Assembly: GCA_963573385.1 (NCBI GenBank)
Contig: CAUYLG010041516.1
Coordinates: 1-64,000, forward strand
Length of the DNA: 64,000 nucleotides
Origin: Cacajao melanocephalus
Lineage: Eukaryota > Chordata > Mammalia > Primates > Pitheciidae
Direction of reading: 5' to 3'
The position numbers and the translations under genes are program-made. Below, in pieces: positions 39,825-53,868 of this stretch (positions within the stretch are counted from its first letter, which is position 1; each line of letters opens with the position of its first letter). The notes beneath the pieces were generated by a model. That model saw only the letters and a program-made list of their open reading frames with translations, had not been told where the DNA came from and did no database searches.

Positions 39825-42060
39825 AATTTTTCTTAGAGTCAAATTTGAGATTTCTCTTATTTATAGTTGAAAATATCTTATCTTACCTATTCACTTACTC
39901 TTGGATAATTCTCCTTACGTTTTTAGACCTCTGTCTCCTCACATGACGTGTAAAATTCCTTTCAGTTTTTATATTCTAAATTTTAATTCTAAGTTATTCT
40001 AAGTTTTATATTCTATGTTTCCAATGCCATCTTTCAAAATAGTGTGAAAAATAAAATATGTATTTCAATTAATAACAGGAAGTACCTTGTTAACTGTTTT
40101 CCCTACCACAAGTAAATACATTACTCTCTTGTTCCAATTTTTTGTTTATAGTTTCATATTTCTTAGTAAGTTAATATATTTTTCACTATTACTGTTTCCA
40201 CAGGCTTAACACTTCCTTTGAATCCCAGAGAGTTGTTTCTGTCAAGAACTATTTTTACGGGCTTTTGAAAAACCTAAGTGTGATTTTTGCCTTGTAGAGA
40301 AGCAGTACCATCAAAAAATTACAACTCAATCACTCTATTTCCTGAATCAATTTAGCTCTCTTCAATGACACTATGCAGAAGGTTCTATTAGAATGTTAGC
40401 AAATATCTTTCTTCAGAGAAAGTTAAGATATTCTAGTGGATGTTATCACAATTTAATGTGTAATTTTGTTCTAGTCATTATTTAATCAATGACATTATGC
40501 TGAGTGAACCTGTGGAAGTCTCTTTAAAATTTCCTTTCCCATTACTACCATGAATGTGTATCATTTAGATTTTTCTCATGGCAGCTTTAAACGCATCTAA
40601 TCTCTTAATGACATCAGATCTGAGCAATAACTTTCCCCAAGGCCTTTCGTTCTTTGGATTCCATTAACTCAAGTTTCTCTTTGTGTACAAAATCTCATTC
40701 TAGTTCTAATGTAAAAGTCTTTGCAATCTGTGTGTGTTGTGTCTGAAACTGATTTTCTGACCATTCAGTTCATTTTCTTAAGTGCTGGATCAGAAGTGTC
40801 TCATGCATTGTAAGTGCTCATGAATACTTTTCAGATTGAATGCACATGGGATGGCAGTGATTAACTTCTTCATAGAATAGGAGGCTTTGAAAATTTGCTA
40901 ACAAAAATATTGGATAGTATAGTGAGAGTAATAGAAGCTCAAGTGTAAGAGGTATTGATGCTATCATTTTTTAAAAAATATATAGAAACAACTTGAATGC
41001 CCAGGGATTGAAGAATCATTAAGAGATATGGCTCAACTTTATACAGATATACTATACAGCTATTAGCAATAATGTTAATAGCTGTAAAACATTTGGGATA
41101 TTCTTTGACCACAATGTTATTTTTTAAATGCAAATATTTTACAATGTATTCAAAAGTATCTGCCTCTATAGGAATAGAATAAAAATGCCAGAAAATATAC
41201 GAGATGTTAATCATATCTCTCTTTGTAAAGTAAATATGGAATAATTTTACTTTTATCTTCCACCTTATGTTATTTCCCATTTTCTTTTGACTAGAATGTT
41301 TTACACAGATGAGTTTCTTAAATTTAAGTTTAAAATATAAAAATAAAATTTATTATAAAACCAAAATAAAAATTACTACTACATGACTACTCCAATTATA
41401 TTTTCATATATATGACTTAATAAATAACTAGATTATTCCAAAGATTCCAAATTCTTTGAACATTTGCAAGTAAATCAATATATCAAATAAAATGGATAAG
41501 ATCAATCTGGTGAATTTTTATTTACATAATTTTTAAAACCATGAAATCTATGTGGGTTAATTAACATTCTAATCACTTATTTGGTGTAATGGGAAAATAA
41601 TATATAGACATAGTTGGGATAGTGGTCTGTAAGAAATATAATATACTATATAAGTGTAAAAATATTTATTCTTTTTATCTTTTTCAAAAATGTGTATATA
41701 TAGTTACAAGTGATTTATTGCTTACTATATAATAAATAAATTGTAACAGTTTAGCAAGTGTTTTCTTCTTTACAGAGGAATTTAAACCTAGTGTAACTAG
41801 ATTTCCAATTCTTAGATATGTAATAAAGGTGGAATATTAATTCCTGTTATTAGGAAATTTGGCTTGTGATTTGTAAGTTATGTTTGCAAATATCTTCAAA
41901 TTGGTTTTGGCCTGGGAAGTATGTGAAGGATTTATTATTTGGTGGGAAGCCATAACTTGAATTTTCCTAAATACAAACTAAGTTTGTCACTTGCCAGAAC
42001 AATGGAAGTTATACCTAGAGAGTCTCTTACAAGATAAATTAGTTCCTATTTGTGAAATGG
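39825..42060. other. AT-rich intronic DNA, nothing recognised
   Basis: 2.2 kb without recognisable transposon or coding features. A 113-codon minus-strand frame (40939-41280) is AT-rich chance sequence. Confidence 0.5.
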
Positions 42061-42067
42061 AGCTTCT

Positions 42068-42111
42068 AACCCACAGAGGCTTTCACATCAACCCACAGAG
42101 GCTTTCACATC
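42068..42111. repeat. Exact 22-bp tandem duplication
   Basis: AACCCACAGAGGCTTTCACA plus TC occurs twice without a mismatch. Confidence 0.97.
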
Positions 42112-42325
42112 CACCCACATTATCTCATCTTTCTGCAATTACACTGTAACTTGGAATACCAGAGAAAAGAGCCTTAGAATTACTGTGAGAATACAAGGAC
42201 TCCTACTAAAGTGGATGTGAGATGCTGGCCTGTATTCTTCTAAGTTGAATAATCATTCAAAAATGCATGTGTAGCAGGATGGGCCAGACCAAGATGAGCT
42301 GCGTTTTCTAGGCAATGAGACCAGA

Positions 42326-42361
42326 GCCTCTGACCTGCATTCAGCCTCTGACGTGCATTCC
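42326..42361. repeat. 18-bp tandem duplication (GCCTCTGACSTGCATTCM)
   Basis: Two adjacent 18-bp units with two differences, 215 bp from the 22-bp tandem duplication. Confidence 0.93.
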
Positions 42362-42699
42362 AGAGGCCATATGAAATTATGAGTGAGTTGTTGCTAGTGG
42401 ACTTGCTTTATTAGAAATGCCAAAAGGAGCCGTTCAGCCTGAAATAATGAACTCTAGAGAAGAACTTGAAGCCATACAAAGAAATAAAGTACACTGGTAA
42501 AGGTAACTACATAGATATATATAAAGTCACTATAATTGTATTGTAACTCTTCTTTCATTCCTATGTCCCATTATCCAATAATTATAAATCTATGACAGTA
42601 TATAAACAATGTAAACATAATGTAATTTATAACAATAACTACATAAAGAAGGAGGTATCAGGCTATGTCAGAGTAAATTTTGGAATATAAGTTAAGCTA

Positions 42700-43850
42700 A
42701 GTTTGCAAAAGAATGATATTGGACACCTACCTCACACCATTTAGAAAACTTAGCTCAAAATTGATTACAAATCTAAATATAAAACTAATTCTGTAAAAGT
42801 CTTAAAGATGAGTATAGGGCTAAATCTTCATGGCCTCAGATTTAGCAATGGTTTCTTACATACAATACCAAAAACATGAGCAACAAAAAATATATATATT
42901 AATGAGACTTCATCAAAATTAAACAATTTTGTGCCTCCAAAGACACAATCAAGTACTTGGAGAATACAACATAGAGAATAGGTGAATTGTTTGCAAATAA
43001 TATATCTTATAAAGGCCAAGCATCCAGAATATGTAAACAAAAAGACAACCAATTTTTTTGCAGTAGGCAAAAGACTTGAATAGACATTTCTCCACAGAAA
43101 ATTTACAAATGATAAGTAAGCTTATGAAACGATGTGCAACGTCATTAACAATTAGGAAAATGTGAATCAAAGCCACAATTAGAAACTATTTCACACTCAC
43201 TAGGATTGTTAAAATTAAAAAAAGAATAGAACATAATAGATGTTGGCAAGGATGTAGACAAATTGAAATGCTATTTAATTGCTGTTGGCAATGTAAAATA
43301 GTGCAGCCACTGTTCAAATAGTTTAGCAGATTCTTGAAAATTAAACATATAATTACTGTATGACCCAGCAGTTCCATTTCTAGGTATATGCCCAAATTGT
43401 TTGAAAAATGGATATTAGAACAAGAACTTTTACACAAATGACCATAACAACACTATCTGTAACAGCCAACATGTGGAGACAACTTAAGTTCCAATCAATA
43501 ATAAATGGATAAAACTGTGATATATCCAAGTAGTATGCAATATGGGTACACCACAAAAATAGTATTATATGGGAAATAAGCCAGACAAAAAAGTCATATA
43601 GTGTATAATTCAATTTACATGCAATAGTCAGAATAACTAAATTAATAGAGACAGAAAGATTAGTGGTCACCTGGGGCTAGGGCTATAGGAAAATGGCAAT
43701 TCCTGTATGAAGTTTAAAGAGTTGCTTTTTAAGGAGATGAAAATTTAGAACTAGAAAAGGATAGTGTTCACATGATGTAAATGTACTAAATGTCACTGAA
43801 TTATTCTCTTTATTATGGTGAAATTTTTGGTGAATTTCACCTAAAAAATT
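42700..43850 (+). mobile_element. L1 3' portion, plus strand, old
   Basis: ORF2 C-terminal and 3' UTR remnants (GGAGAATACAACATAGAGAA; GGCAATGTAAAATAGTGCAG; CCAGCAGTTCCATTTCTAGG). Frames of 75-96 codons on the minus strand are antisense by-products. Confidence 0.85.
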
Positions 43851-44039
43851 ACAAATGTCTTTATTTTCTCACTTTTTCTAAATATAATCTCAATTTTACA
43901 CAAATGTTTTAAGTGAAAACAAAAGGAGTAAGCATTGTTTCAGACCATAAATCAGAGGAGAAGTTGTAGAAAAAAAGGGGAAAAAGAAAGTAAGAAAGAA
44001 ATAAAATGCAGATCAAAAGCAATTGGTTTTTTAGCTTAC

Positions 44040-45845
44040 TCACTGTAGCATTCATATGCATGAATAACAAAAATATAATCCCATTTACAATAGCCACAAA
44101 AATATCTAAGAATATCTCTAACCAAAGAGGTGAAATATCTCCACAAGGAGAACTACAAAGCATTACTGAAAGAAATCACAGGTCACACAAACAAATGAAA
44201 AAAATTCAATGCTCATGAGTTAGAAGACTCAACATGGCTAAATGGACCATACTGCACAAAGTAATCTATAGATTAAATGCTATTAGTATCAAACTACCTA
44301 CTAACGCCATTCTTTACAAAATTAGAAATACTATTCTAAAATGGATATGGAACCAAAAAAGAGCCTGAATAGCAAAAACAATCTTAAGCAAAAAAGAATG
44401 AAGCCAGAGGTATCATGTTGCTAGACTTCAAACTACAGTGTAAGGTTTCATTAACCAAAACAACAAGGTACTGGTACAAAAACAAACATATAGACAAATG
44501 GAAACAAAGAGAGAACCCAGGCATAAAGCTGCGCAGCTACAGCTGTCTGACCTTTGAAAAAGTGGACAAAAATAAGAATGGAGAAAGGACTCCCTATTCA
44601 ATAAATAATGCTGAGATAGCTGGCCAGCTATATGCTGAAGAATGAAACTGAACCCCTATCTTTCATCACATACAAAAATTAACTTAAGATGTATTAAAGA
44701 TGTAAGACTTCAAATTATAAGTAGCCTAGAAGAAAACCTGGGAAACACCATTCTGGAATTGACCTTGGGAAAGAATTTATGACTAAGTCCTCAAAAGTAA
44801 TTTGCAAGAAAAAATTGACAAGTGGACCTAACTAAAAATAAAGAGCTTCTACACATCAAAATAAACTATCAATAAAGTAAACATATAACTTCCAGAATAG
44901 GAGAAAATATTTACAAACTATACATCTGACAAAGGTCTAATATCATGACTCTATAAGGATCTTAAACAAATGAACAAAAAAACCAATAATCTTATTAAAA
45001 AGTGGGCAAAAGACACATCCAGACACTTCTCGATAGAAGATATATAAATGGCCAACAAACACTTGAAAAATACTCAACATTACTAATCACTAGGGAAATG
45101 CAAATCAAAACCACAGTGATATACCGGTATGAACCGGTCAGAATGGCTACTATGTAAAAGTCAAAAAATAATAGCCTCTGTCAAGGCTGTGGAGAAAAGA
45201 GAATGCTTTTTCACTGTTTTTGAGAATGTAAATTAGTTCAGCCACTGTGGAAAACAGTTTGGAAATTTCTCAAATAACTCAAAGGACAATTACCATTTGA
45301 CTCAGTAATTTCATTATTGGGTATATTTCCAAAGGAATATAAATCTTTTCACCATAAAGACACATGCACATGTTATGTTCATTGCAGCACTATTCATAAT
45401 AGCAAAGACCTATGTGCTCATCAACCTATGTTTCCATCAACAGTGAACTGGATGAAGAAAATGTGGTATATTTATGCTGTGGAATACTACACAGCCATAA
45501 ATAGAACAAAATCATGTCCTTTGCAGTAACATGAATGCAGCTAGAGGTCACTAACAAAAGCAAATTAATGCAGCAACAGAAAAAGGGAATACCACATGTT
45601 CTCACTTAAAAATTGGAGCTAAGCATTTGGTACTCATCAACACAAAGATGGCCACAGTAGACACTGGGAACTACTAGAGGAGGGAAGGAAGGATTAAAAA
45701 CTAATTGTTGAGTACTATGCTCACAATCTGGGTAATGGGACCAAATCTCAGCATCACACAATGTATACATGTACTCCCTGAATCTAAAGTAAAATCCAAA
45801 ATTATAAAAATAAAAAACTTTTAAAATCCAAAAAGATAGAAAATG
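44040..45845 (+). mobile_element. L1 3' portion, plus strand
   Basis: ORF2 reverse-transcriptase region onward (CCATTTACAATAGCCACAAA; AAGACTCAACATGGCTAAAT; TATTCATAATAGCAAAGACC) through the 3' UTR (ACACAATGTATACATGTACT) to an A-rich end. It is 5'-truncated and non-functional. Confidence 0.93.
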
Positions 45846-45849
45846 AAAT

Positions 45850-47230
45850 TACTGAGATCCAAACTACTACATTGTTTTATTCCTCTTTTGTTTTAATAAA
45901 TAAACCATGAACAGTACAGAAGATTGCTTTTGATCTGAACGATTGCAGGGATCACATAAATTTTTGGCATAGCACATATGTAAAGCACATATACTGCCTA
46001 TCACTCAATAGCAATTGTCTTCTTATTAAATATCAGTTTCTTTCTTTTCCTTATTGAAACCCTACAGCTAAAAGGTAGAATTCTACGTATTGAATACAAT
46101 TCTCAATTGAGATTGGGATTATTGACACAGAGGTTACTTTATCTTATAAATTAAGACAAAAAAACTTTTTCAAAAATATGATTTAAGAATGTGGCATTAT
46201 TGCTTAAAGGAATAAATACCATGAACATTTTAAATAAAACCAGTTTAAAGTTGGAATAAATATTTCTTTATCAATAAATATGATGACATTTCATTTGTAT
46301 AATATAGATATCAAGTGAATTTCTGAAGGTAGAAGACTTTAGAATGCACTTTATGTTTTAGAAAAGCACTTTACATTTTGTTTGTGTCAATTATCAATTT
46401 GATTTATGTGTTTTGCAGCAATGGATCATATATCTGTTTTAATAAGTTTAAAATTATTTAAAATGCATGTAATTTTTTTGCCTATTTATATAAATAATTA
46501 TAAGTAAATGCTCTCAGCAGCTAATAGAGTAATTAACTTGTTTTCTGAACTCATCTGTTACTTTTGTTACATTTTCCCCAATAAAACCAGTTGGGATGAC
46601 GCCAGTCTCATTTCAATGTTGCTGTCTGTTGAGAACAGACTTGTTCCTAATGTAACACTACAATAGTCCAGAGATGAATTCTAAAAAGACCTAGTGAAAA
46701 AATAGCAGTTCATAACTTAATCAGCTTAAGAGTTTGAACAGTTTCCAAAGGAGCTAATGCATAAAAATTTCAAATTATGGAACTGTAATTAAAAAAATAG
46801 TGGTGGCATTTCACCTCCGAACACTGAAGTTAGCTGTTAACTTTCTTAAAGTCACAAGTCAAAAGAGAGAGTGATGCCTTTTATGTTTATTTTTATGACT
46901 CCAGTGCTAATCTGTCCTTTAATCTTTTACTGGATATTTGCTTAAGAATAACTCACATTAAACTGAAATAACAGAGTAGTAATTTGCATTCAAGTGTAAC
47001 CCAGTTTTGTATAATCATGAAGAAATTGTAGAGTTGTTGATTAGTAACATGTATTATACCAGCGAACTCATTAAAGCACATTTTATACACTGTTTCATCT
47101 TTCAAGTACAATATATGGAACTGTTTAAAATTTAGTGGTGTTGATGAGGAGTTGGAGTTTTAGAAGTCTGCTAATCTTAATATTGAATAAACCTATTGAT
47201 ATTAGTTATCTTATAATTCTAACCCACGGA
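45850..47230. other. Repeat-free intronic stretch
   Basis: 1.4 kb without a recognised repeat. It holds many TAAT/ATTA homeodomain-type cores around 46480-46560 and a TGACG motif near 46597. A regulatory role is possible but unproven. Confidence 0.45.
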
Positions 47231-47234
47231 TACC

Positions 47235-47735
47235 TGTGGTAGGCTTAATAATGTCCCCCCTAAAATGTTTATTTCCTCATCCCCAGAACATACAAACACG
47301 TTACCTTACATGGCAAAGTGACTTTGCAGATGTGATTAATTTAAGAACCTTAAAAGAATATTGTTTTAGATTACATGGTGAGCTGTATGTAATCAAAGGG
47401 TCTTTATAATCAAAGAGTGAGTCTGAGTCAGAGAAAAAGAAGTGGTGACAGAAGCAGAGGTTGAGGTAGGGGAGGAGAAAGAGAGAGATTCAATGATGTT
47501 AGGCTGCTGCTAGCTTTTGAAATGGAGATAGAGGCCAGCATCCAAGGAATAAAGGCGGCCCCTTAAAGCTGGTAAAGGCAAAGGAACAGATTGTCTTCTA
47601 GTGCCTCTAGAGAAAAACAATTCTTCTGAAACCTTGCTTTAGGACTGCTGACATCCAGAATTGTAAGGTAAATGTGTTGTTTTAAGTCACTCAATTTGTA
47701 ATGAATTATTACAGAAGCAGTAGGAAACTAATATA
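47235..47735 (+). mobile_element. Old LTR-like repeat (MLT type suspected)
   Basis: ACCTTACATGGCAAAGTGAC, TTTGCAGATGTGATTAATTT and the end AGGAAACTAATATAGT follow the order of a common old mammalian LTR. Subfamily not assigned. Confidence 0.6.
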
Positions 47736-48534
47736 GTACCCAAGAAATAATTATTTTCTAGCAAAAACATATCACAACAGGAGGGTATCAGATGTTTTGG
47801 AAAGAGAATAGATTTAAGTGTCAATATTTATCTATAGTCTAGGATTCATAAATATCTTTATGGTTTTATAAATTACATTATAAAGAAGTCTGTATCCTAT
47901 CTATTAAATGTAAACTTCCTATATTTAATATTTTTTTGGAAAATCAAAATAATATAATAAACATGATATTGTTTCCCAAACTACAAAATGTTATGCAATT
48001 ACATGGCATAATTATTGCTATTATTACCATTTAAATGATGTAACCTTTGACCATTTATATCTGCAAGCCTAAATTCTTTATCATATTCCTTTATTTTAGA
48101 GTCAATAGTGTAATAGTTTCTACTAAAATCTCTCCTCCATTGAAGGAGTATGTTAAACTTGTTACAGTTCTATCTTGTCTCTATTGAGTCACAACTTAAT
48201 TCAACCATATGATTTGTCTATTTCTGAGGTATCCAACACTACTGAAGGTGCTACAGAAGCAAACTGATGGAAAAAGGAATGCCCTCAGCAATAAAAGTAT
48301 AATAGAATAAAATACGTTGTATATGGGATATGCAATACTTTTTTCAGAAGAGGATGGCATATTCCCAAGAAATAATTTATGAAGAATTGTAAATAAGCTT
48401 TGTGTAATTGTCAAAAACAAAAGACAACCATCTTTAATAGATAAAAGGAGAGCCATCACAGAAACAAGGATATGAGAATATAGAAGTAATTTTTAGAGTT
48501 TAACAACAAATAAAAGATGGTGAGAGAATGTGCT

Positions 48535-49138
48535 AGTTTTCTACAGCTGTGTAAAAAATCATCAGAAACTAAATGGCTTAAAATGATCCATGTTTATAAG
48601 TCACAGTTTCATAGATGAAAAGTGAGGCACAGTGGCTGTGTTCTCTCCTCAGGGCATGTAAGACAGGGATCAAAGACTGGGTTCTTATCTGGAAGCTGTG
48701 GAGAAATATCTGCTTCTAAGCTTATTCATGATGTTGGCGCGATTCAGTTCATGGCTGGAGGTCCCAGATACCCGTTTTCTTGTTGGCTGTCAGTCAGAGA
48801 CCTCCCTTAACTACAGGATGCTGCCTCATTCCTTGTCATGTTGCTCCTTCCATCTTCAAAGCCAGCAATGGAGAATTTCTCATGTGTCAAATTCTTGTCA
48901 CGCTTCAAATCTCTGACTTCCTCTTTTGAGACCAGCCAGAGAAAACTCAGTATTCTTAAAGGGCTAAGGGAATTAGGTTAGGCCAAATGGGATAACGTTA
49001 AAGTTAGCTGATTTAAGATATTAATTGCATCTGCAAAATTACTTCACAGTGGAAAATAAATTAACAACTGATTGAAGATGTGTGCACATTAGGGGTACTG
49101 GTAATCTTGATGGCCATCTTAGAATCCCACCTACCACA
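48535..49138. mobile_element. Old LTR-like repeat, same family as 34512-35498
   Basis: TTTTCTACAGCTGTGTAAAA ... GATGGCCATCTTAGAATCCC ACC. The start and the GGAGGATTG/GGAAGCTGTG middle match the interrupted copy at 34.5 kb in layout. ERVL/MLT-type suspected. Confidence 0.55.
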
Positions 49139-49171
49139 GAGAATATAGGAAAGATGACATTAAAAAGGAAA

Positions 49172-49470
49172 TGTTCCAGGCACAGTGGCTCATGCCCATA
49201 ATCCCAGCACTTTGGGAGGCTGAGGCAGATAGATTGCTTCAGCCCAGAAGTTTGGGACTGGTGTGGGCAACATGGCGAAACCCCATCTCTTTAAAAACAT
49301 ACAAAAATTAGACAGGCCTGTTGGTGTAAACCTGTAGTCCCAGCCACTCGGGGAACCTGAGGTGGGAGAATTGCTTCAGCCTGGGACATTGCGGGTACTG
49401 TGAGTGGTGATTGCATCACTGCACTCCAGCCAGGGTGACAAGGCAAGACCCTGTTTCAAACAAACATACA
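49172..49470 (+). mobile_element. Alu, sense, old (AluJ-like)
   Basis: A diverged full-length Alu (GGCACAGTGGCTCATGCCCA ... CACTCCAGCCAGGGTGACA). AAAAGGAAATG / AAAAGGAATTG flanks it as an imperfect target-site duplication. Confidence 0.92.
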
Positions 49471-49489
49471 AAGAAAAAAGAAAAGGAAT

Positions 49490-50704
49490 TGCATTTCTTT
49501 TAAGGATAGAAAGGCTTGAATATTATGTTCAAATGGTTGAATTATATTCTATACATAGACAGAATTGGGGCAACTTACTCTCCTGTATATTATTTTCTGA
49601 ATCTTTTAGAGAAAACCAGCAATTTCAAGTGACTTGAAACATGTCTGATAACCTCAAATATCTCCTTTCTCTTTATTTCCAATGATCATATATGACAACT
49701 AAATACACTTTTAAACATTAAAACCATCACTGTTCTTCCAACCAAGAAAATTGGCCAGAAGGTAACCTGATGTTTGAAGAACTATGGATCATTGAAAGCC
49801 AATGAGATTGGATATATAAGAAATACAGTTAAGGAACACAGCAGTCCAGAAGACTGAGGTAAGAGTGGTGATTCCCCCCGCCGCAAAAATTCAGAGAATC
49901 AGCAAGCTGCATCACCAAGTACACAAGTGATGAATGAGCCTTCATGTAATTATCAGAGGATTCAATTTTAAGTTGGAACTCTGAACAGCTAGAACAGTGG
50001 TTCTCTTTCAGAAAAACAAAGGCCTTTTAATTTAGTAATAGTAGAGGTGATCATTTTCTTTAGATTCACCATAAAATCACCCTAGATGGAAACATGCCTA
50101 TAGACACATTGTACTCATAAACACAAAGCCCAGAGTCTCTATGCCATTTTCTTGAAGATTCAGTTCAAGGAAAAGTGACAATGGAAACAAACATATAACT
50201 GTCTGTATTAATCATACAGGTTCTACCACAGAAAAAATAATACATCACCTATAAAGAAATAATAATGAAACTGAGGTAATTGGCAACACTGAATGATAGA
50301 AAAGAAAAGTGACACATGCAGATCTCACAGGGAAAGTGATTTGAAACCAGAATTCTAAACTCAGGCAAATGTTAAAATCAAATAAAACATTTTTAAACAT
50401 AGAAGAACTAAAAAAAATGTTATATGATTATCCTAAATATAACATTTCTTGTCAGGAAGGACCACTGTAAAAGAAAAAGAAATAGATAAGAAAGGAAAAC
50501 ATTAAATATAAGAATCAGTGGTGGTTGAGTATTACCAAAAAGACTCAAAGAAAGCTTACAAGAAGTTAAAAGAAAGTCCTTTGAATCTTGAAGCTAGGGA
50601 GGGTTTCTTTCAAGCAGCAGGACTTAGTGACAAAAGATTACTTTCCTTTCTTTATGTACAGTTACCAACTTGGTTCGGTAAAGAAACACTGACTTAATCA
50701 TAAT

Positions 50705-50781
<77 letters not shown>

Positions 50782-52090
50782 TCTCTCTCTCTCCCTCCCT
50801 CTCTCTCTCTCTAGTCTAGTGTTGAGTGTAAAATGATTCAACCTAGAAATAGTGTGTTGATAATTGTAGTTGCAGAACAGAATAATTTCAACCATGTCCT
50901 TCTAAAATGTTCAAATTAACATAAAAACTATGAAGTAGTGAAAAATTTAACGTGCAGGCATACTAAGATTTCTGTCTTTTATACAAACGGGTCACTAGAT
51001 GATACCTAACGTTGGTAAATCCAGACAGACAGAAGAAAGCAGTTTATCTACAGTTATAAAGACAATGACTAGATATCATATGAATGGATAATAGTACATT
51101 TTTTATAAAAATCATAAGTGGGTGGGGAAAAATGTGAGATAAACTAAATTCTTTATCTTTCATAATGGGACATCAGAATGTAGTCTAAAATTAATAAATC
51201 AATAAAAGATACATATTTGTAAATACTTAAGTATATTATTTTAATGATAAGAATAATGTTTACAAATAATTTAATTTCCTCTCAGATATGAGAATGGGGT
51301 TGAGAGGTATGGGCAAGAATTTCATCTATCATTTTGGATCATTCTATATATTTCAGTATTTGTAATTTTCCTATTAACAACTTGAAAATCCATTTTACAT
51401 ATAAAAAGTACCACAAATTCAAAGAATTCAAAGATGGTCAGGAGCAAACTTTAGAATGCAAAATAATAAATAAATAAATACAAAGCTATTACATGGTAAA
51501 ACTTAATTATCCCTATAGAATACCAATTGTCTTTGTTGCCTTTAAATATATACTCAATCTATTTTAAAATCTGGCAAGGATGGAGTTTCATTTCTCAGTT
51601 TCAAAGAAAACTGATAAACTCAGACTATAAGCAAGTTCTCTGTCTTGGTTTTATAAGATGAGTAGTACCAAGACTAAGTCATGACTCAAAACTGATGATT
51701 GATTAGTGATAAACTAAGGATGTAATTTTGTCATTCTTTTACAGGTAGTTTATACTCTTAGAAGATTTGAACTCCTCCTAAGTTGATAAAGTCTTTCTTA
51801 ATTTGCCCAAATAAATAGATTTTATACCCAGAATATTGTGTCATGGCAAGTATACTGTGGTAATTGTGCCTGTGAAACTAAATGTATAATTAACTTCTAA
51901 TGCCATGCCAAGGTTGATCAACTTAATCAACTATTTAGCTTGTGTCTACACCTCTGAAGTATGCCATTTGATCATGGTTGACAGTATGGGACTAGGTTCT
52001 AACAAAGCTTTGTTCAACACTTTAACTGTTTAACTAGCTTCCTTATCTGTAACATGCAAAATACAGTTGTAATAAAAATTAAATAAACAC
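49490..52090. other. AT-rich intronic DNA around a compound microsatellite
   Basis: Nothing recognised other than the microsatellite at 50704-50812 and an AAAT run near 51467-51480. Confidence 0.5.
50704..50812. repeat. Compound (TA)n(CA)n(TC)n microsatellite
   Basis: About 15 TA units, then about 20 CA units, then CT/CCCT units, 109 bp in all. A hypervariable site by composition. Confidence 0.96.
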
Positions 52091-52094
52091 TCAT

Positions 52095-53258
52095 GTTGTT
52101 GTTTCCTTTGCTGTTTCTACTTATTTTTGTTTGATGTATTTTTATCAGTATTTTATAGATTTCAGTATACACGTCATACACCTCTTTAAGTTTATTCCTA
52201 AGTATTTTGTTCTTTTCGATGGCGTTATAAATTGAATTTTAAAAAGCTTCCTTTTAGAGCAGTTTGTTATTAGTATGTAGAAATGCAACTAATTTTTGTA
52301 TGTTGATTTTATATCATGCAAGTTTACTGAATACATTTATTAGCTCTAACAGTTTTTTTCTGGAGTCTTTTGCATTTTCTATATTTGAGATTATCATCTG
52401 CAAATGGAGGCAATTTTAATTATTTTTGTCATATTTGAATGTATCTTATTTATATTTCTTGCCTTATTGCTGTGGCTAGGAGGTCTAGCATCATGCTGAA
52501 CAGAAATAGAAAATGGGCATCTTTGCCTCATTCCAGATCTTAGAACAAAACCTGTTTTTCACCATACAGCATGATGTTAGCTGTGGGCTTTCAATCTATG
52601 GCTTTTATTGCATTGAGGTAAGTTTCTTTTATACCTTATTTATTGAGAGTTTTTATCATAAAATGGTGTTAAATTTTGTCAAATACCCTTTCTATGCCTA
52701 TTGAGATTATGTGATTTTTTATTCTACATTCTCTTAATGTAGTGTACCTATCACATTTATTTATTTGAATGTATTGAAACATTCTTTCATCCCATGAATA
52801 AACATTACTTGGACATGCTATATGATCCTGTTAATGTGCTGCTGAATTCAGTTTGCAAATATTTTGTAGATAATTTTTGCAACTTTGTCCATCAGGTATA
52901 TCAGTCTCTATTTTTTTTCTTACTGTGTCTTTGACAAGCTTTTGTATCAGGATGATGGTGGCCAGGTAAAATGTATTTGGAAGGGTTCCCTCTTCAATAT
53001 TTTGAAAGAATCAGGAAGTATTGGGATTATTTCTCTATAATGTTTGATAAACGTGTGAAGTTAACTGGTCTTGAGCTTTCCTTTTCTGGGAAGTTTTGGA
53101 TTACTCATTCAATCTTCATATATGTTATTGGTTTGCTTAGGATTTCTATTACCTCTAGATAAGTTCTGGTAGGCTGTATGATTCTTGGAGTTTATCCACT
53201 TTTTCTATTGTTTCAATTTGTTGGCATATAACTTCTCACAATAGTACTTTATAGTGTT
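52095..53258 (-). mobile_element. L1 ORF2 fragment, inverted
   Basis: AAGTTTATTCCTAAGTATTT, TCATGCTGAACAGAAATAG and TGTTAGCTGTGGGCTTTCAA are inverted ORF2 landmarks. It is followed by an Alu and then an oppositely oriented L1 piece. Confidence 0.9.
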
Positions 53259-53259
53259 C

Positions 53260-53560
<301 letters not shown>

Positions 53561-53564
53561 AAGC

Positions 53565-53775
53565 AAGTGAATAAACATGATACACCACATTAATGAAGAA
53601 AAAAAGACATGATCATTTCAGTAGATTCACAAAAAGCATTTGATAAAGTTAACATGCCTTCCTGATAAAAACTCTCAATAAATTAGGTATGAAAAGACTG
53701 AATTTTAGCACACTAAAGGCCCTATGTGACAAACCCAAAGCTACTATTATACTGAAAACAGTAACTTAAAAGTTT
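53565..53775 (+). mobile_element. L1 ORF2 fragment, plus strand
   Basis: ATACACCACATTAATGAAGA, AAAGCATTTGATAAAGTTAA and GATAAAAACTCTCAATAAAT are plus-strand ORF2. It covers the same ORF2 region that lies inverted near 52640-52760. Confidence 0.85.
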
Positions 53776-53868
53776 TTTAAATTAAGCATTTTTTTAGTAT
53801 TTGCTATTTGTATGTGAAGACAAGGATTAAACTAACAACTACAAATAAAAATAATTGTATTTATCTTT

